A DNA stretch of 64,000 nt. Origin: Atherix ibis. Its lineage: Eukaryota > Arthropoda > Insecta > Diptera > Athericidae. The position numbers and the translations under genes were made by a program. The notes under the pieces are model-generated. The model saw nothing but the letters and a program-made list of their open reading frames with translations, ran no database searches and had not been told where the DNA came from. The DNA lies in assembly GCA_958298945.1 (NCBI GenBank), contig OY282609.1, positions 45,103,393-45,167,392 on the forward strand, given 5' to 3'. Below are positions 53,451 to 64,000 of this stretch, in pieces (position 1 is the first letter of the stretch; each line of letters begins with the position of its first letter).

Positions 53451-56400
53451 CAACCAAAATATGCAAAAATCCAAACAAAAAACCCGACAAATCCGAAATT
53501 TGAACCAAAAATGCAAGAAAATCAACTTTTTACACCAGGCGACCAGTTTTCTCAGAAAATAGGAGGCAAAAATAATTACACTGAGTCCACTTGTTCTTAA
53601 AATTTGTTTTTCTCTATGAAAATGATGGTTTTTTGAAGATTTTTATTTTGGTTTTGTTGCAAACAACTGGGCGAAGCTTCTCTGGATCTTATTATCCTGC
53701 TCGGAGGTAGAGTGTCCTTTCAGAATAAATTTCTGTGGGCAAATTGTAAAAAATATTGCATATAATTTGTTGTCTTTGAAATTGGTTTTTCACTATGAAA
53801 ATGGCGTTTTCTTTAAAAACAAAATAAAGGAAAACATTAAAAAGTATTAAAAAAAGATTTGCTAAACCACCTGCCCGGCATATAACAAAAAAAATCCACA
53901 AGAAAAGGCTAAGAAAGAGCGCTCAAAGAATAAATAATAAATCGGCAACCAAAATATATGCAAAAATCCAAACAAAAAACCCGACAAATCCGAAATTTGA
54001 ACCAAAAATGCAAGAAAATCAACTTTTTACACCAGGCCACCAGTTTTCTCAGAAAATAGGAGGCAAAAATAATTACACTGAGTCCACTTGTTCTTAAAAT
54101 TTGTTTTTCTCTATGAAAATGATGGTTTTTTGGAGATGTTTATTTTGGTTTTGTTGCAAACAATTGGGTGAAGCTTCTCTGGATCTTATTATCCTGATCG
54201 GAAGAAGAGTGTTTTTTCAGAATAAATTCCTGTGGGCAAATTGTAGAAAAAATTGCATATAATTTGTTGTTTTTGTCTTTGAAATTGGTTTTTCACTATG
54301 AAAATGGCGTTTTTTTTAAAATAAAATAAAGAAAAACATTAAAAAGTATTAAAAAAACATTTGCTAAACCACCTGCCCGGCATATATAAAAAAAATCCAC
54401 AAGAAAAAACTAAGAAAGAGCGCTCAAAGAATAAATAATAAATCTGCAATCAAAAGATATGCAAAAATCCAAACAAAAACCCGACAAATCCGAAATTTGA
54501 ACCAAAAATGCAAGAAAATTAACTTTTTACACCAGACGACCAGTTTTCTCAGAAAATAGGAGGCAAAAATAAACACACTGAGTCCACTTGTTCTTAAAAT
54601 TTGTTTTTCTCTATGAAAATGATGGTTTTTTGGAGATTTTTATTTTGGTTTTGTTGCAAACAACTGGACGAACCTTCTCTGGATCCTAATATCCTGATCG
54701 GAGGAAGAGTGTCCTTTCAGAATAAATTTCTGTGGGCAAATTGCAGAAAATATTGCATATAAATTGTTGTTTTTGTCTTTGAAATTAGTTTGTTACTATG
54801 AAAATTGCGTTTTTTTAAAAACAAAATAAAGGAAAACAATAAAAAGTATTAAAAAAACATTTGCTAAACCACCTGCCCGGCATATATAAAAAAAAATCCA
54901 CAAGAAAAGGCTAAGAAAGAGCGCTCAAAGAATAAATAATAAATCGGCAACCAAAATATATGCAAAAATCCAAACAAAAAACCCGACAAATCCGAAATTT
55001 GAACCAAAAATGCAAGAAAATCAACTTTTTACACCAGGCCACCAGTTTTCTCAGAAAATAGGAGGCAAAAATAATTACACTGAGTCCACTTGTTCTTAAA
55101 ATTTGTTTTTCTCTATGAAAATGATGGTTTTTTGGAGATTTTTATTTTGGTTTTGTTGCAAACAATTGGGCGAAGCTTCTCTGGATCTTATTATCCTGAT
55201 CGGAGGTAGAGTGTCCTTTCAGAATAAATTTCTGTGGGCAAATTGTAGAAAATATTGCATATAATTTGTTGTTTTTGTCTTTGAAATTGGTTTTTCACTA
55301 TGAAAATGGCGTTTTTTTTAAAACAAAGTAAAGGAAAACATAAAAAAGTATTAAAAACTCATTTAGTAAACCACCTGCCCAGCATATAACTAAAAAAATC
55401 CACAATAAAAGGCTAAGAAATAGCGCTCAAAGAATAAATAATAAATCGGCAACCAAAATATATGCAAAAATCCAAACAAAAAACCCGAGAAATCCGAAAT
55501 TTGAACCAAAAATGCAAGAAAATCAACTTTTTACACCAGGCGACCAGTTTTCTCAGAAAATAGGAGGCAAAAATAATTACACTGAGTCCACTTGTTCTTA
55601 AAATTTATTTTTCTGTATGAAAATGATGGTTTTTTGGAGATTTTTATTTTGGTTTTGTTGCAAACAATTGGGCGAAACTTCTCTGGATCTTATTATCCTG
55701 ATCGGAGGAAGAGTGTCCTTTCAGAATAAATTTCTGTGGGCAAATTGTAGAAAAAATTGCATATAATTTGTTGTTTTTGTCTTTGAAATTAGTTTTTCAC
55801 TATGAAAATGGCGTTTTTTTAAAAACAAAGTAAAGGAAAACATAAAAAAGTATTAAAAACTCATTTGCTAAACTACCTGCCCGGCATATAACAAAAAAAA
55901 TCCACAAGAAAAGGCTAAGAAAGAGCGCTCAAAGAATAAATAATAAATCGGCAACCAAAATATATGCAAAAATCCAAACAAAAAACCCGCAAATCCGAAA
56001 TTTGAACCAAAAATGCAAGAAAATCAACTTTTTACACCAGGCGACCAGTTTTCTCAGAAAATAGGAGGCAAAAATAATTACACTGAGTCCACTTGTTCTT
56101 AAAATTTGTTTTTCTCTATGAAAATGATGGTTTTTTGGAGATTTTTATTTTGGTTTTGTTGCAAACAATTGGGCGAAGCTTCTCTGGATCTTATTATCCT
56201 GATCGGAGGTAGAGTGTCCTTTCAGAATAAATTTCTGTGGGCAAATTGTAGAAAAAATTGCATATAATTTGTTGTTTTTGTCTTTGAAATTGGTTTTTCA
56301 CTATGAAAATGGCGTTTTTTTAAAAACAAAGTAAAGGAAAACATTAAAGTATTAAAAAGTCATTTGCTAAGCCACCTGCCCGGCATATAACAAAAAAATC

Positions 56401-59400
56401 CACAAGAAAAGGCTAAGAAAGAGCGCTCAAAGAATAAATAATAAATCGGCAACCAAAATATATGCAAAAATCCAAACAAAAAACCCAACAAATCCGAAAT
56501 TTGAACCAAAAATGCAAGAAAATCAACTTTTTACACCAGGCGACCAGTTTTCTCAGAAAATAGGAGGCAAACATAAACACACTGAGTCCACTTGTTCTTA
56601 AAATTGGTTTTTCTCTATGAAAATGATGGTTTTTTGGAAATTTTTATTTTGGTTTTGTTGCAAACAACTGGGCGAAGCTTCTCTGAATCTTATTTTCCTG
56701 ATCGGAGGAAGAGTGTCCTTTCAGAATAAATTTCTGTGGGCAAATTGCAGAAAATATTGCATATAATTTGTTGTTTTTGTCTTTGAAATTGGTTTTTCAC
56801 TATGAAAATGGCGTTTTTTTTAAACAAAGTAAAGGAAAACATAAAAAGTATTAAAAACTCATTTAGTTAACCACCTGCCCGAGATATAACAAAAAAAATC
56901 CACACAGAAAAGGCTAAGAAAGAGCGCTCAAAGAATAAATAATAAATCGGCAACCAAAATATATGCAAAAATCCAAACAAAAAACCCGACAAATCCGAAA
57001 TTTGAACCAAAAATGCAAGAAAATCAACTTTATACACCAGGCGACCAGTTTTCTCAGAAAATAGGAGGCAAACATAAGCACACTGAGTCCACTTGTTCTT
57101 AAAATTTGTTTTTCTCTATGAAAATGATGGTTTTTTGGAGATTTTTATTTTGGTTTTGTTGCAAACAATTGGGCGAAGCTTCTCTGGATCTTATTATCCT
57201 GATCGGAGGAAGAGTATCCTTTCAGAATAAATTTCTGTGGGCAAATTGTAGAAAATATTGTATATAATTTGTTGTTTTTGTCTGTGAAATTGGTTTTTCA
57301 CTATGAAAATGGCGTTTTTTTTAAACAAAATAAAGGAAAACATAAAAAAGTATTAAAAAAACATTTGCTAAACTACCTGCCCGGCATATAACAAAAAAAT
57401 CCACAAGAAAAGGCTTAGAAAGAGCGCTCAAAGAATAAATAATAAATCGGCAACCAAAATATATGCAAAAATCCACACAAAAAACCCGACAAATCCGAAA
57501 TTTGAACCAAAAATGCAAGAAAATCAACTTTATACACCAGGCGACCAGTTTTCTCAGAAAATAGGAGGCAAAAATAAACACACTGAGTCCACTTGTTCTT
57601 AAAATTTGTTTTTCTCTATGAAAATGATGGTTTTTTGGAGATTTTTATTTTGGTTTTGTTGCAAACAACTGGGCGAAGCTTCTCTGGATCTTATTATCCT
57701 GATCGGAGGAAGAGTGTCCTTTCAGAATAAATTTCTGTGGGCAAATTGCAGAAAATATTGCATATAATTTGTTGTTTTTGTCTTTGAAATTGGTTTTTCA
57801 CTATGAAAATGGCGTTTTTCTTAAACAAAGTAAAGGAAAACATAAAAAAGTATTAAAAACTCATTTAGTAAACCACCTGCCCGAGATATAACAAAAAAAA
57901 TCCACAAGAAAAGGCTAAGAAAGAGCGCTCAAAGAATAAATAATAAATCGGCAACCAAAATATGCAAAAATCCAAACAAAAAACCCGACAAATCCGAAAT
58001 TTGAACCAAAAATGCAAGAAAATCAACTTTTTACACCAGGCGACCAGTTTTCTCAGAAAATAGGAGGCAAAAATAATTACACTGAGTCCACTTGTTCTTA
58101 AAATTTGTTTTTCTCTATGAAAATGATGGTTTTTTGAAGATTTTTATTTTGGTTTTGTTGCAAACAACTGGGCGAAGCTTCTCTGGATCTTATTATCCTG
58201 CTCGGAGGTAGAGTGTCCTTTCAGAATAAATTTCTGTGGGCAAATTGTAGAAAATATTGCATATAATTTGTTGTTTTTGTCTTTGAAATTGGTTTTTCAC
58301 TATGAAAATGGCGTTTTCTTTAAAAACAAAATAAAGGAAAACATTAAAAAGTATTAAAAAAAGATTTGCTAAACCACCTGCCCGGCATATAACAAAAAAA
58401 ATCCACAAGAAAAGGCTAAGAAAGAGCGCTCAAAGAATAAATAATAAATCGGCAACCAAAATATATGCAAAAATCCAAACAAAAAACCCGACAAATCCGA
58501 AATTTGAACCAAAAATGCAAGAAAATCAACTTTTTACACCAGGCCACCAGTTTTCTCAGAAAATAGGAGGCAAAAATAATTACACTGAGTCCACTTGTTC
58601 TTAAAATTTGTTTTTCTCTATGAAAATGATGGTTTTTTGGAGATGTTTATTTTGGTTTTGTTGCAAACAATTGGGTGAAGCTTCTCTGGATCTTATTATC
58701 CTGATCGGAGGAAGAGTGTTTTTTCAGAATAAATTCCTGTGGGCAAATTGTAGAAAAAATTGCATATAATTTGTTGTTTTTGTCTTTGAAATTGGTTTTT
58801 CACTATGAAAATGGCGTTTTTTTTAAAATAAAATAAAGGAAAACATTAAAAAGTATTAAAAAAACATTTGCTAAACCACCTGCCCGGCATATATAAAAAA
58901 AAAACCACAAGAAAAAACTAAGAAAGAGCACTCAAAGAATAAATAATAAATCTGCAATCAAAAGATATTCAAAAATCCAAACAAAAACTCGACAAATCCG
59001 AAATTTGAACCAAAAATGCAAGAAAATTAACTTTTTACACCAGACGACCAGTTTTCTCAGAAAATAGGAGGCAAAAATAAACACACTGAGTCCACTTGTT
59101 CTTAAAATTTGTTTTTCTCTATGAAAATGATGGTTTTTTGGAGATTTTTATTTTGGTTTTGTTGCAAACAACTGGGCGAACCTTCTCTGGATCCTAATAT
59201 CCTGATCGGAGGAAGAGTGTCCTTTCAGAATAAATTTCTGTGGGCAAATTGCAGAAAATATTGCATATAAATTGTTGCTTTTGTCTTTGAAATTAGTTTG
59301 TTACTATGAAAATTGCGTTTTATTAAAAACAAAATAAAGGAAAACAATAAAAAGTATTAAAAAAACATTTGCTAAACCACCTGCCCGGCATATATAAAAA

Positions 59401-60880
59401 AAATCCACAATAAAAGGCTAAGAAATAGCGCTCAAAGAATAAATAATAAATCGGCAACCAAAATATATGCAAAAATCCAAACAAAAAACCCGACAAATCC
59501 GAAATTTGAACCAAAAATGCAAGAAAATCAACTTTTTACACCAGGCGACCAGTTTTCTCAGAAAATAGGAGGCAAAAATAATTACACTGAGTCCACTTGT
59601 TCTTAAAATTTGTTTTTCTCTATGAAAATGATGGTTTTTTGAAGATTTTTATTTTGGTTTTGTTGCAAACAACTGGGCGAAGCTTCTCTGGATCTTATTA
59701 TCCTGCTCGGAGGTAGAGTGTCCTTTCAGAATAAATTTCTGTGGGCAAATTGTAAAAAATATTGCATATAATTTGTTGTCTTTGAAATTGGTTTTTCACT
59801 ATGAAAATGGCGTTTTTTTTAAAACAAAGTAAAGGAAAACATAAAAAAGTATTAAAAACTCATTTAGTAAACCACCTGCCCAGCATATAACAAAAAAAAT
59901 CCACAATAAAAGGCTAAGAAATAGCGCTCAAAGAATAAATAATAAATCGGCAACCAAAATATATGCAAAAATCCAAACAAAAAACCCGAGAAATCCAAAA
60001 TTTGAACCAAAAATGCAAGAAAATCAACTTTTTACACCAGGCGACCAGTTTTCTCAGAAAATAGGAGGCAAAAATAATTACACTGAGTCCACTTGTTCTT
60101 AAAATTTATTTTTCTGTATGAAAATGATGGTTTTTTGGAGATTTTTATTTTGGTTTTGTTGCAAACAATTGGGCGAAACTTCTCTGGATCTTATTATCCT
60201 GATCGGAGGAAGAGTGTCCTTTCAGAATAAATTTCTGTGGGCAAATTGTAGAAAAAATTGCATATAATTTGTTGTTTTTGTCTTTGAAATTAGTTTTTCA
60301 CTATGAAAATGGCGTTTTTTTAAAAACAAAGTAAAGGAAAACATAAAAAAGTATTAAAAACTCATTTTCTAAACTACCTGCCCGGCATATAACAAAAAAA
60401 ATCCACAAGAAAAGGCTAAGAAAGAGCGCTCAAAGAATAAATAATAAATCGGCAACCAAAATATATGCAAAAATCCAAACAAAAAACCCGACAAATCCGA
60501 AATTTGAACCAAAAATGCAAGAAAATCAACTTTTTACACCAGGCGACCAGTTTTCTCAGAAAATAGGAGGCAAAAATAATTACACTGAGTCCACTTGTTC
60601 TTAAAATTTGTTTTTCTCTATGAAAATCATGGTTTTTTGGAGATTTTTATTTTGGTTTTGTTGCAAACAATTGGGCGAAGCTTCTCTGGATCTTATTATC
60701 CTGATTGGAGGTAGAGTGTCCTTTCAGAATAAATTTCTGTGGGCAAATTGTAGAAAATATTGCATATAATTTGTTGTTTTTGTCTTTGAAATTGGTTTTT
60801 CACTATGAAAATGGTGTTTTTTTTAAAACAAAGTAAAGGAAAACATAAAAAAGTATTAAAAACTCATTTAGTAAACCACC
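51373..60880 (+). repeat. Ten-monomer block duplicated as nine monomers
   Basis: Ten monomers from anchor 51,373 to 55,878 are matched by nine from 56,377 to 60,379. The first three correspond at about 5,003-bp offset (51,373/56,377, 51,874/56,876, 52,375/57,378). The last six correspond at 4,501-4,508 bp (53,377/57,878, 53,872/58,379, 54,374/58,881, 54,874/59,382, 55,376/59,877, 55,878/60,379). The monomer at 52,876 has no partner, so the second copy lost exactly one unit, or the first gained one. Shared rare marks are cccgagatataac, aaaagatttgc, catatataaa with aatctgcaatcaaaagat, and cccgagaaatcc. Confidence 0.87.
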
Positions 60881-63800
60881 TGCCCAGCATATAACAAAAA
60901 AAATCCACAATAAAAGGCTAAGAAATAGCGCTCAAAGAATAAATAATAAATCGGCAACCAAAATATATGCAAAAATCCAAACAAAAAACCCGAGAAATCC
61001 GAAATTTGAACCAAAAATGCAAGAAAATCAACTTTTTACACCAGGCGACCAGTTTTCTCAGAAAATAGGAGGCAAAAATAATTACACTGAGTCCACTTGT
61101 TCTTAAAATTTGTTTTTCTCTATGAGAATGATGGTTTTTTGGAGATTTTTATTTTGGTTTTGTTGCAAACAATTGGGCGAAGCTTCTCTGGATCTTATTG
61201 TCCTGATCGGAGGAAGAGTGTCCTTTCAGAATAAATTTCTGTGGGCAAATTGTAGAAAATATTGCATATAATTTGTTGTTTTTGTCTTTGAAATTAGTTT
61301 TTTACTATGAAAATGGCGTTTTTTTTAAAACAAAGTAAAGGAAAACATAAAAAAGTATTAAAAACTCATTTACTAAACCACCTGCCCGGCATATAACAAA
61401 AAAAATCCACAAGAAAAAGCTAAGAAAGAGCGCTCAAAGAATAAATAATAAATCGGCAACCAAAATATATGCAAAAATCCAAACAAAAAACCCGACAAAT
61501 CCGAAATTTGATCCAAAAATGCAAGAAAATTAACTTTTTACACCAGGCCACCAGTTTTCTCAGAAAGTAGGAGGCAAAATAATTACACTGAGTCCACTTG
61601 TTCTTAAAATTTGTTTTTCTCTATGAAAATGATGGTTTTTTGGAGATGTTTATTTTGGTTTTGTTGCAAACAATTGGGCGGAGCTTCTCTGGATCTTATT
61701 ATCCTGATCGGAAGAAGAGTGTCCTTTCAGAATAAATTTCTGTGGGCAAATTGTAGAAAAAATTGCATATAATTTGTTGTTTTTGTCTTTGAAATTAGTT
61801 TTTTACTATGAAAATGGCGTTTTTTTTAAAACAAAGTAAAGGAAAACATAAAAAAGTATTAAAAACTCATTTGCTAAACCACCTGCCCGGCATATAACAA
61901 AAAAAATCCACAAGAAAAAGCTAAGAAAGAGCGCTCAAAGAATAAATAATAAATCGGCAACCAAAATATATGCAAAAATCCAAACAAAAACCCGACAAAT
62001 CCGAAATTTGAACCAAAAATGCAAGAAAATCAACTTTGTACACCAGGCGACCAGTTTTCTCAGAAAATAGGAGGCAAAAATAATTACACTGAGTCCACTT
62101 GTTCTTAAAATTTGTTTTTCTCTATGAAAATGATGGTTTTTTGGAGATTTTTATTTTGGTTTTGTTGCAAACAACTGGGCGAAGCTTCTCTGGATCTTAT
62201 TATCCTGATCGGAGGAAGAGTGTCCTTTCAGAATAAATTTCTGTGGGCAAATTGTAGAAAAAATTGCATATAATTTGTTGTTTTTGTCTTTGAAATTAGT
62301 TTTTCACTATGAAAATGGCGTTTTTTTAAAAACAAAGTAAAGGAAAACATAAAAAAATATTAAAAACTCATTTGCTAAACTACCTGCCCGGCATATAACA
62401 AAAAAAATCTACAAGAAAAGGCTAAGAAAGAGCGCTCAAAGAATAAATAATAAATCGGCAACCAAAATATATGCAAAAATCCAAACAAAAAACCCGACAA
62501 ATCCGAAATTTGAACCAAAAATGCAAGAAAATCAACTTTTTACACCAGGCGACCAGTTTTCTCAGAAAATAGGAGGCAAAAATAATTACACTGAGTCCAC
62601 TTGTTCTTAAAATTTGTTTTTCTCTATGAAAATGATGGTTTTTTGGAGATTTTTATTTTGGTTTTGTTGCAAACAATTGGGCGAAGCTTCTCTGGATCTT
62701 ATTATCCTGATTGGAGGTAGAGTGTCCTTTCAGAATAAATTTCTGTGGGCAAATTGTAGAAAATATTGCATATAATTTGTTGTTTTTGTCTTTGAAATTG
62801 GTTTTTCACTATGAAAATGGCGTTTTTTTTTAAAACAAAGTAAAGGAAAACATAAAAAAGTATTAAAAACTCATTTAGTAAACCACCTGCCCAGCATATA
62901 ACAAAAAAAATCCACAATAAAAGGCTAAGAAATAGCGCTCAAAGAATAAATTATAAATCGGCAACCAAAATATATGCAAAAATCCAAACAAAAAACCCGA
63001 GAAATCCGAAATTTGAACCAAAAATGCAAGAAAATCAACTTTTTACACCAGGCGACCAGTTTTCTCAGAAAATAGGAGGCAAAAATAATTACACTGAGTC
63101 CACTTGTTCTTAAAATTTGTTTTTCTCTATGAGAATGATGGTTTTTTGGAGATTTTTATTTTGGTTTTGTTGCAAACAACTGGGCGAAGCTTCTCTGGAT
63201 CTTATTATCCTGATCGGAGGAAGAGTGTCCTTTCAGAATAAATTTCTGTGGGCAAATTGTAGAAAAAATTGCATATAATTTGTTGTTTTTGTCTTTGAAA
63301 TTAGTTTGTTACTATGAAAATGGCGTTTTTTTTAAAACATAGTAAAGGAAAACATAAAAAAGTATTAAAAACTCATTTGCTTAACCACCTGCCCGGCATA
63401 TAACAAAAAAAAATCCACAAGAATAGGCTAAGAAAGAGCGCTCAAAGAATAAATAATAAATCGGCAACCAAAATATATGCAAAAATCCAAACAAAAAACC
63501 CGACAAATCCGAAATTTGAACCAAAAATGCAAGAAAATTAACTTTTTACACCAGACGACCAGTTTTCTCAGAAAATAGGAGGCAAAAATAATTACACTGA
63601 GTCCACTTGTTCTTAAAATTTGGTTTTCTCTATGAAAATGATGGTTTTTTGGAGATGTTTATTTTGGTTTTGTTGCAAACAATTGGGCGGAGCTTCTCTG
63701 GATCTTATTATCCTGATCGGAGGAAGAGTGTCCTTTCAGAATAAATTTCTGTGGGCAAATTGTAGAAAAAATTGCATATAATTTGTTGTTTTTGTCTTTG

Positions 63801-63893
63801 AAATTGGTTTTTCACTATGAAAATTGCGTTTTTTTTTAAAACAAAATAAAGGAAAACATTAAAAAGTATTAAAAAAACATTTGCTAAACCACC
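60379..63893 (+). repeat. Higher-order block at ~2,006-bp offset near the right edge
   Basis: Anchors 60,379, 60,881 and 61,383 match 62,385, 62,888 and 63,390 at 2,006-2,007 bp. Shared marks are aactacctg with cctgattggaggtag, cccagcat with cccgagaaatcc and the rare ctatgagaatg, and ggagatgtttatt with ttgggcggagc. The fourth monomer differs between copies: 61,884 is an ordinary type, while 63,894 resembles the catatataaa type at 54,374 and 58,881. The array continues past the window. Confidence 0.83.
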
Positions 63894-64000
63894 TGCCCGT
63901 CATATATAAAAAAAAATCCACAAGAAAAGGCTAAGAAAGAGCGCTCAAAGAATAAATAATAAATCTGCAATCAAAAGATATGCAAAAATCCAAATAAAAA

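Larger units (their letters stand above)
38777..64000 (+). repeat. ~500-bp tandem satellite array, 51 anchor copies
   Basis: The anchor tgcccggcatataac or a close variant recurs 51 times in one orientation, from 38,821 to 63,894, at intervals of 495-508 bp (mean about 501.5). Length differences come mainly from A and T runs, from a 6-bp insertion at the anchor (near 44,853, 45,860 and 48,871) and from 6-bp and 2-bp deletions near 53,460-53,780 and 59,780. Monomers are AT-rich with A- and T-tracts of 6-8 bases. Most carry the palindromes gagcgctc and gaagcttc, so HindIII and Eco47III sites recur about once per unit. I can recognise no gene, tRNA or transposon in the unit. The array runs off the right edge. 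I do not recognise the family. Confidence 0.97.

Noticed and set aside
40137..62917. Short minus-strand open frames of 61-106 codons in the 500-bp array
   Set aside because: They recur only because the monomer recurs. Those whose starts I checked begin with GTG or TTG, they end or shift at monomer variants, they have no recognisable domain, and their hydrophobic composition follows from T-rich DNA.
38821..64000. Polyadenylation signals (aataaa) in the 500-bp monomer
   Set aside because: AATAAA occurs several times per unit (gaataaataataaat, cagaataaattt), as expected in DNA this rich in A and T. No transcript structure accompanies it.
38821..64000. rDNA or 5S gene cluster, given a ~500-bp tandem unit
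   Set aside because: No stretch resembles 5S rRNA or its internal control region, and the monomers vary throughout without a conserved 120-bp core.

Overview
The window holds no gene that I can support. It is two abutting blocks of tandemly repeated satellite DNA. Bases 1 to about 38,781 are a minisatellite-type array with a 25-bp unit, about 1,550 copies in one orientation. Bases about 38,777 to 64,000 are an array with a unit of about 500 bp: 51 copies of one anchor sequence, mean spacing about 501.5 bp, also in one orientation. Both arrays run off the window edges and meet at a clean junction with a 5-base overlap (aggaa, 38,777-38,781). I saw no transposon, rRNA, tRNA, CRISPR array or unique sequence anywhere.

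Tens of kilobases of AT-rich, homogenised tandem repeats with multi-level higher-order structure point to eukaryotic heterochromatin (pericentromeric, centromeric, subtelomeric or sex-chromosomal). The species cannot be told from these repeats; I do not recognise either unit.

The 25-bp consensus (bases 1-25) is 7 G, 0 C, 10 A, 8 T on the + strand, so the array has extreme strand asymmetry. Its length is 1 mod 3 and it carries stop codons on both strands, so no long reading frame can exist. Variant units recur in fixed order at offsets of 1,630, 2,524, 3,114, 1,409, 500, 350, 225, 2,874, 925 and 1,325 bp, which is nested higher-order duplication. Around 28.5 kb the set of diagnostic variants changes, so two array domains can be told apart.

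The 500-bp array also has higher-order structure: a dimer duplication (1,007 bp), a tetramer (about 2,005-2,010 bp), a trimer (1,503 bp), a ten-monomer block copied as nine monomers (about 5.0 kb against 4.5 kb), and another block offset by about 2,006 bp. At least two monomers look like recombinants of other monomer types. Most monomers carry, on the minus strand, a 17-bp sequence matching 8 of the 9 core bases of the mammalian CENP-B box; this may be chance but is the most testable functional lead. The short, mostly minus-strand open frames in this array are by-products of T-rich monomers and mostly need GTG or TTG starts; I do not call them genes.
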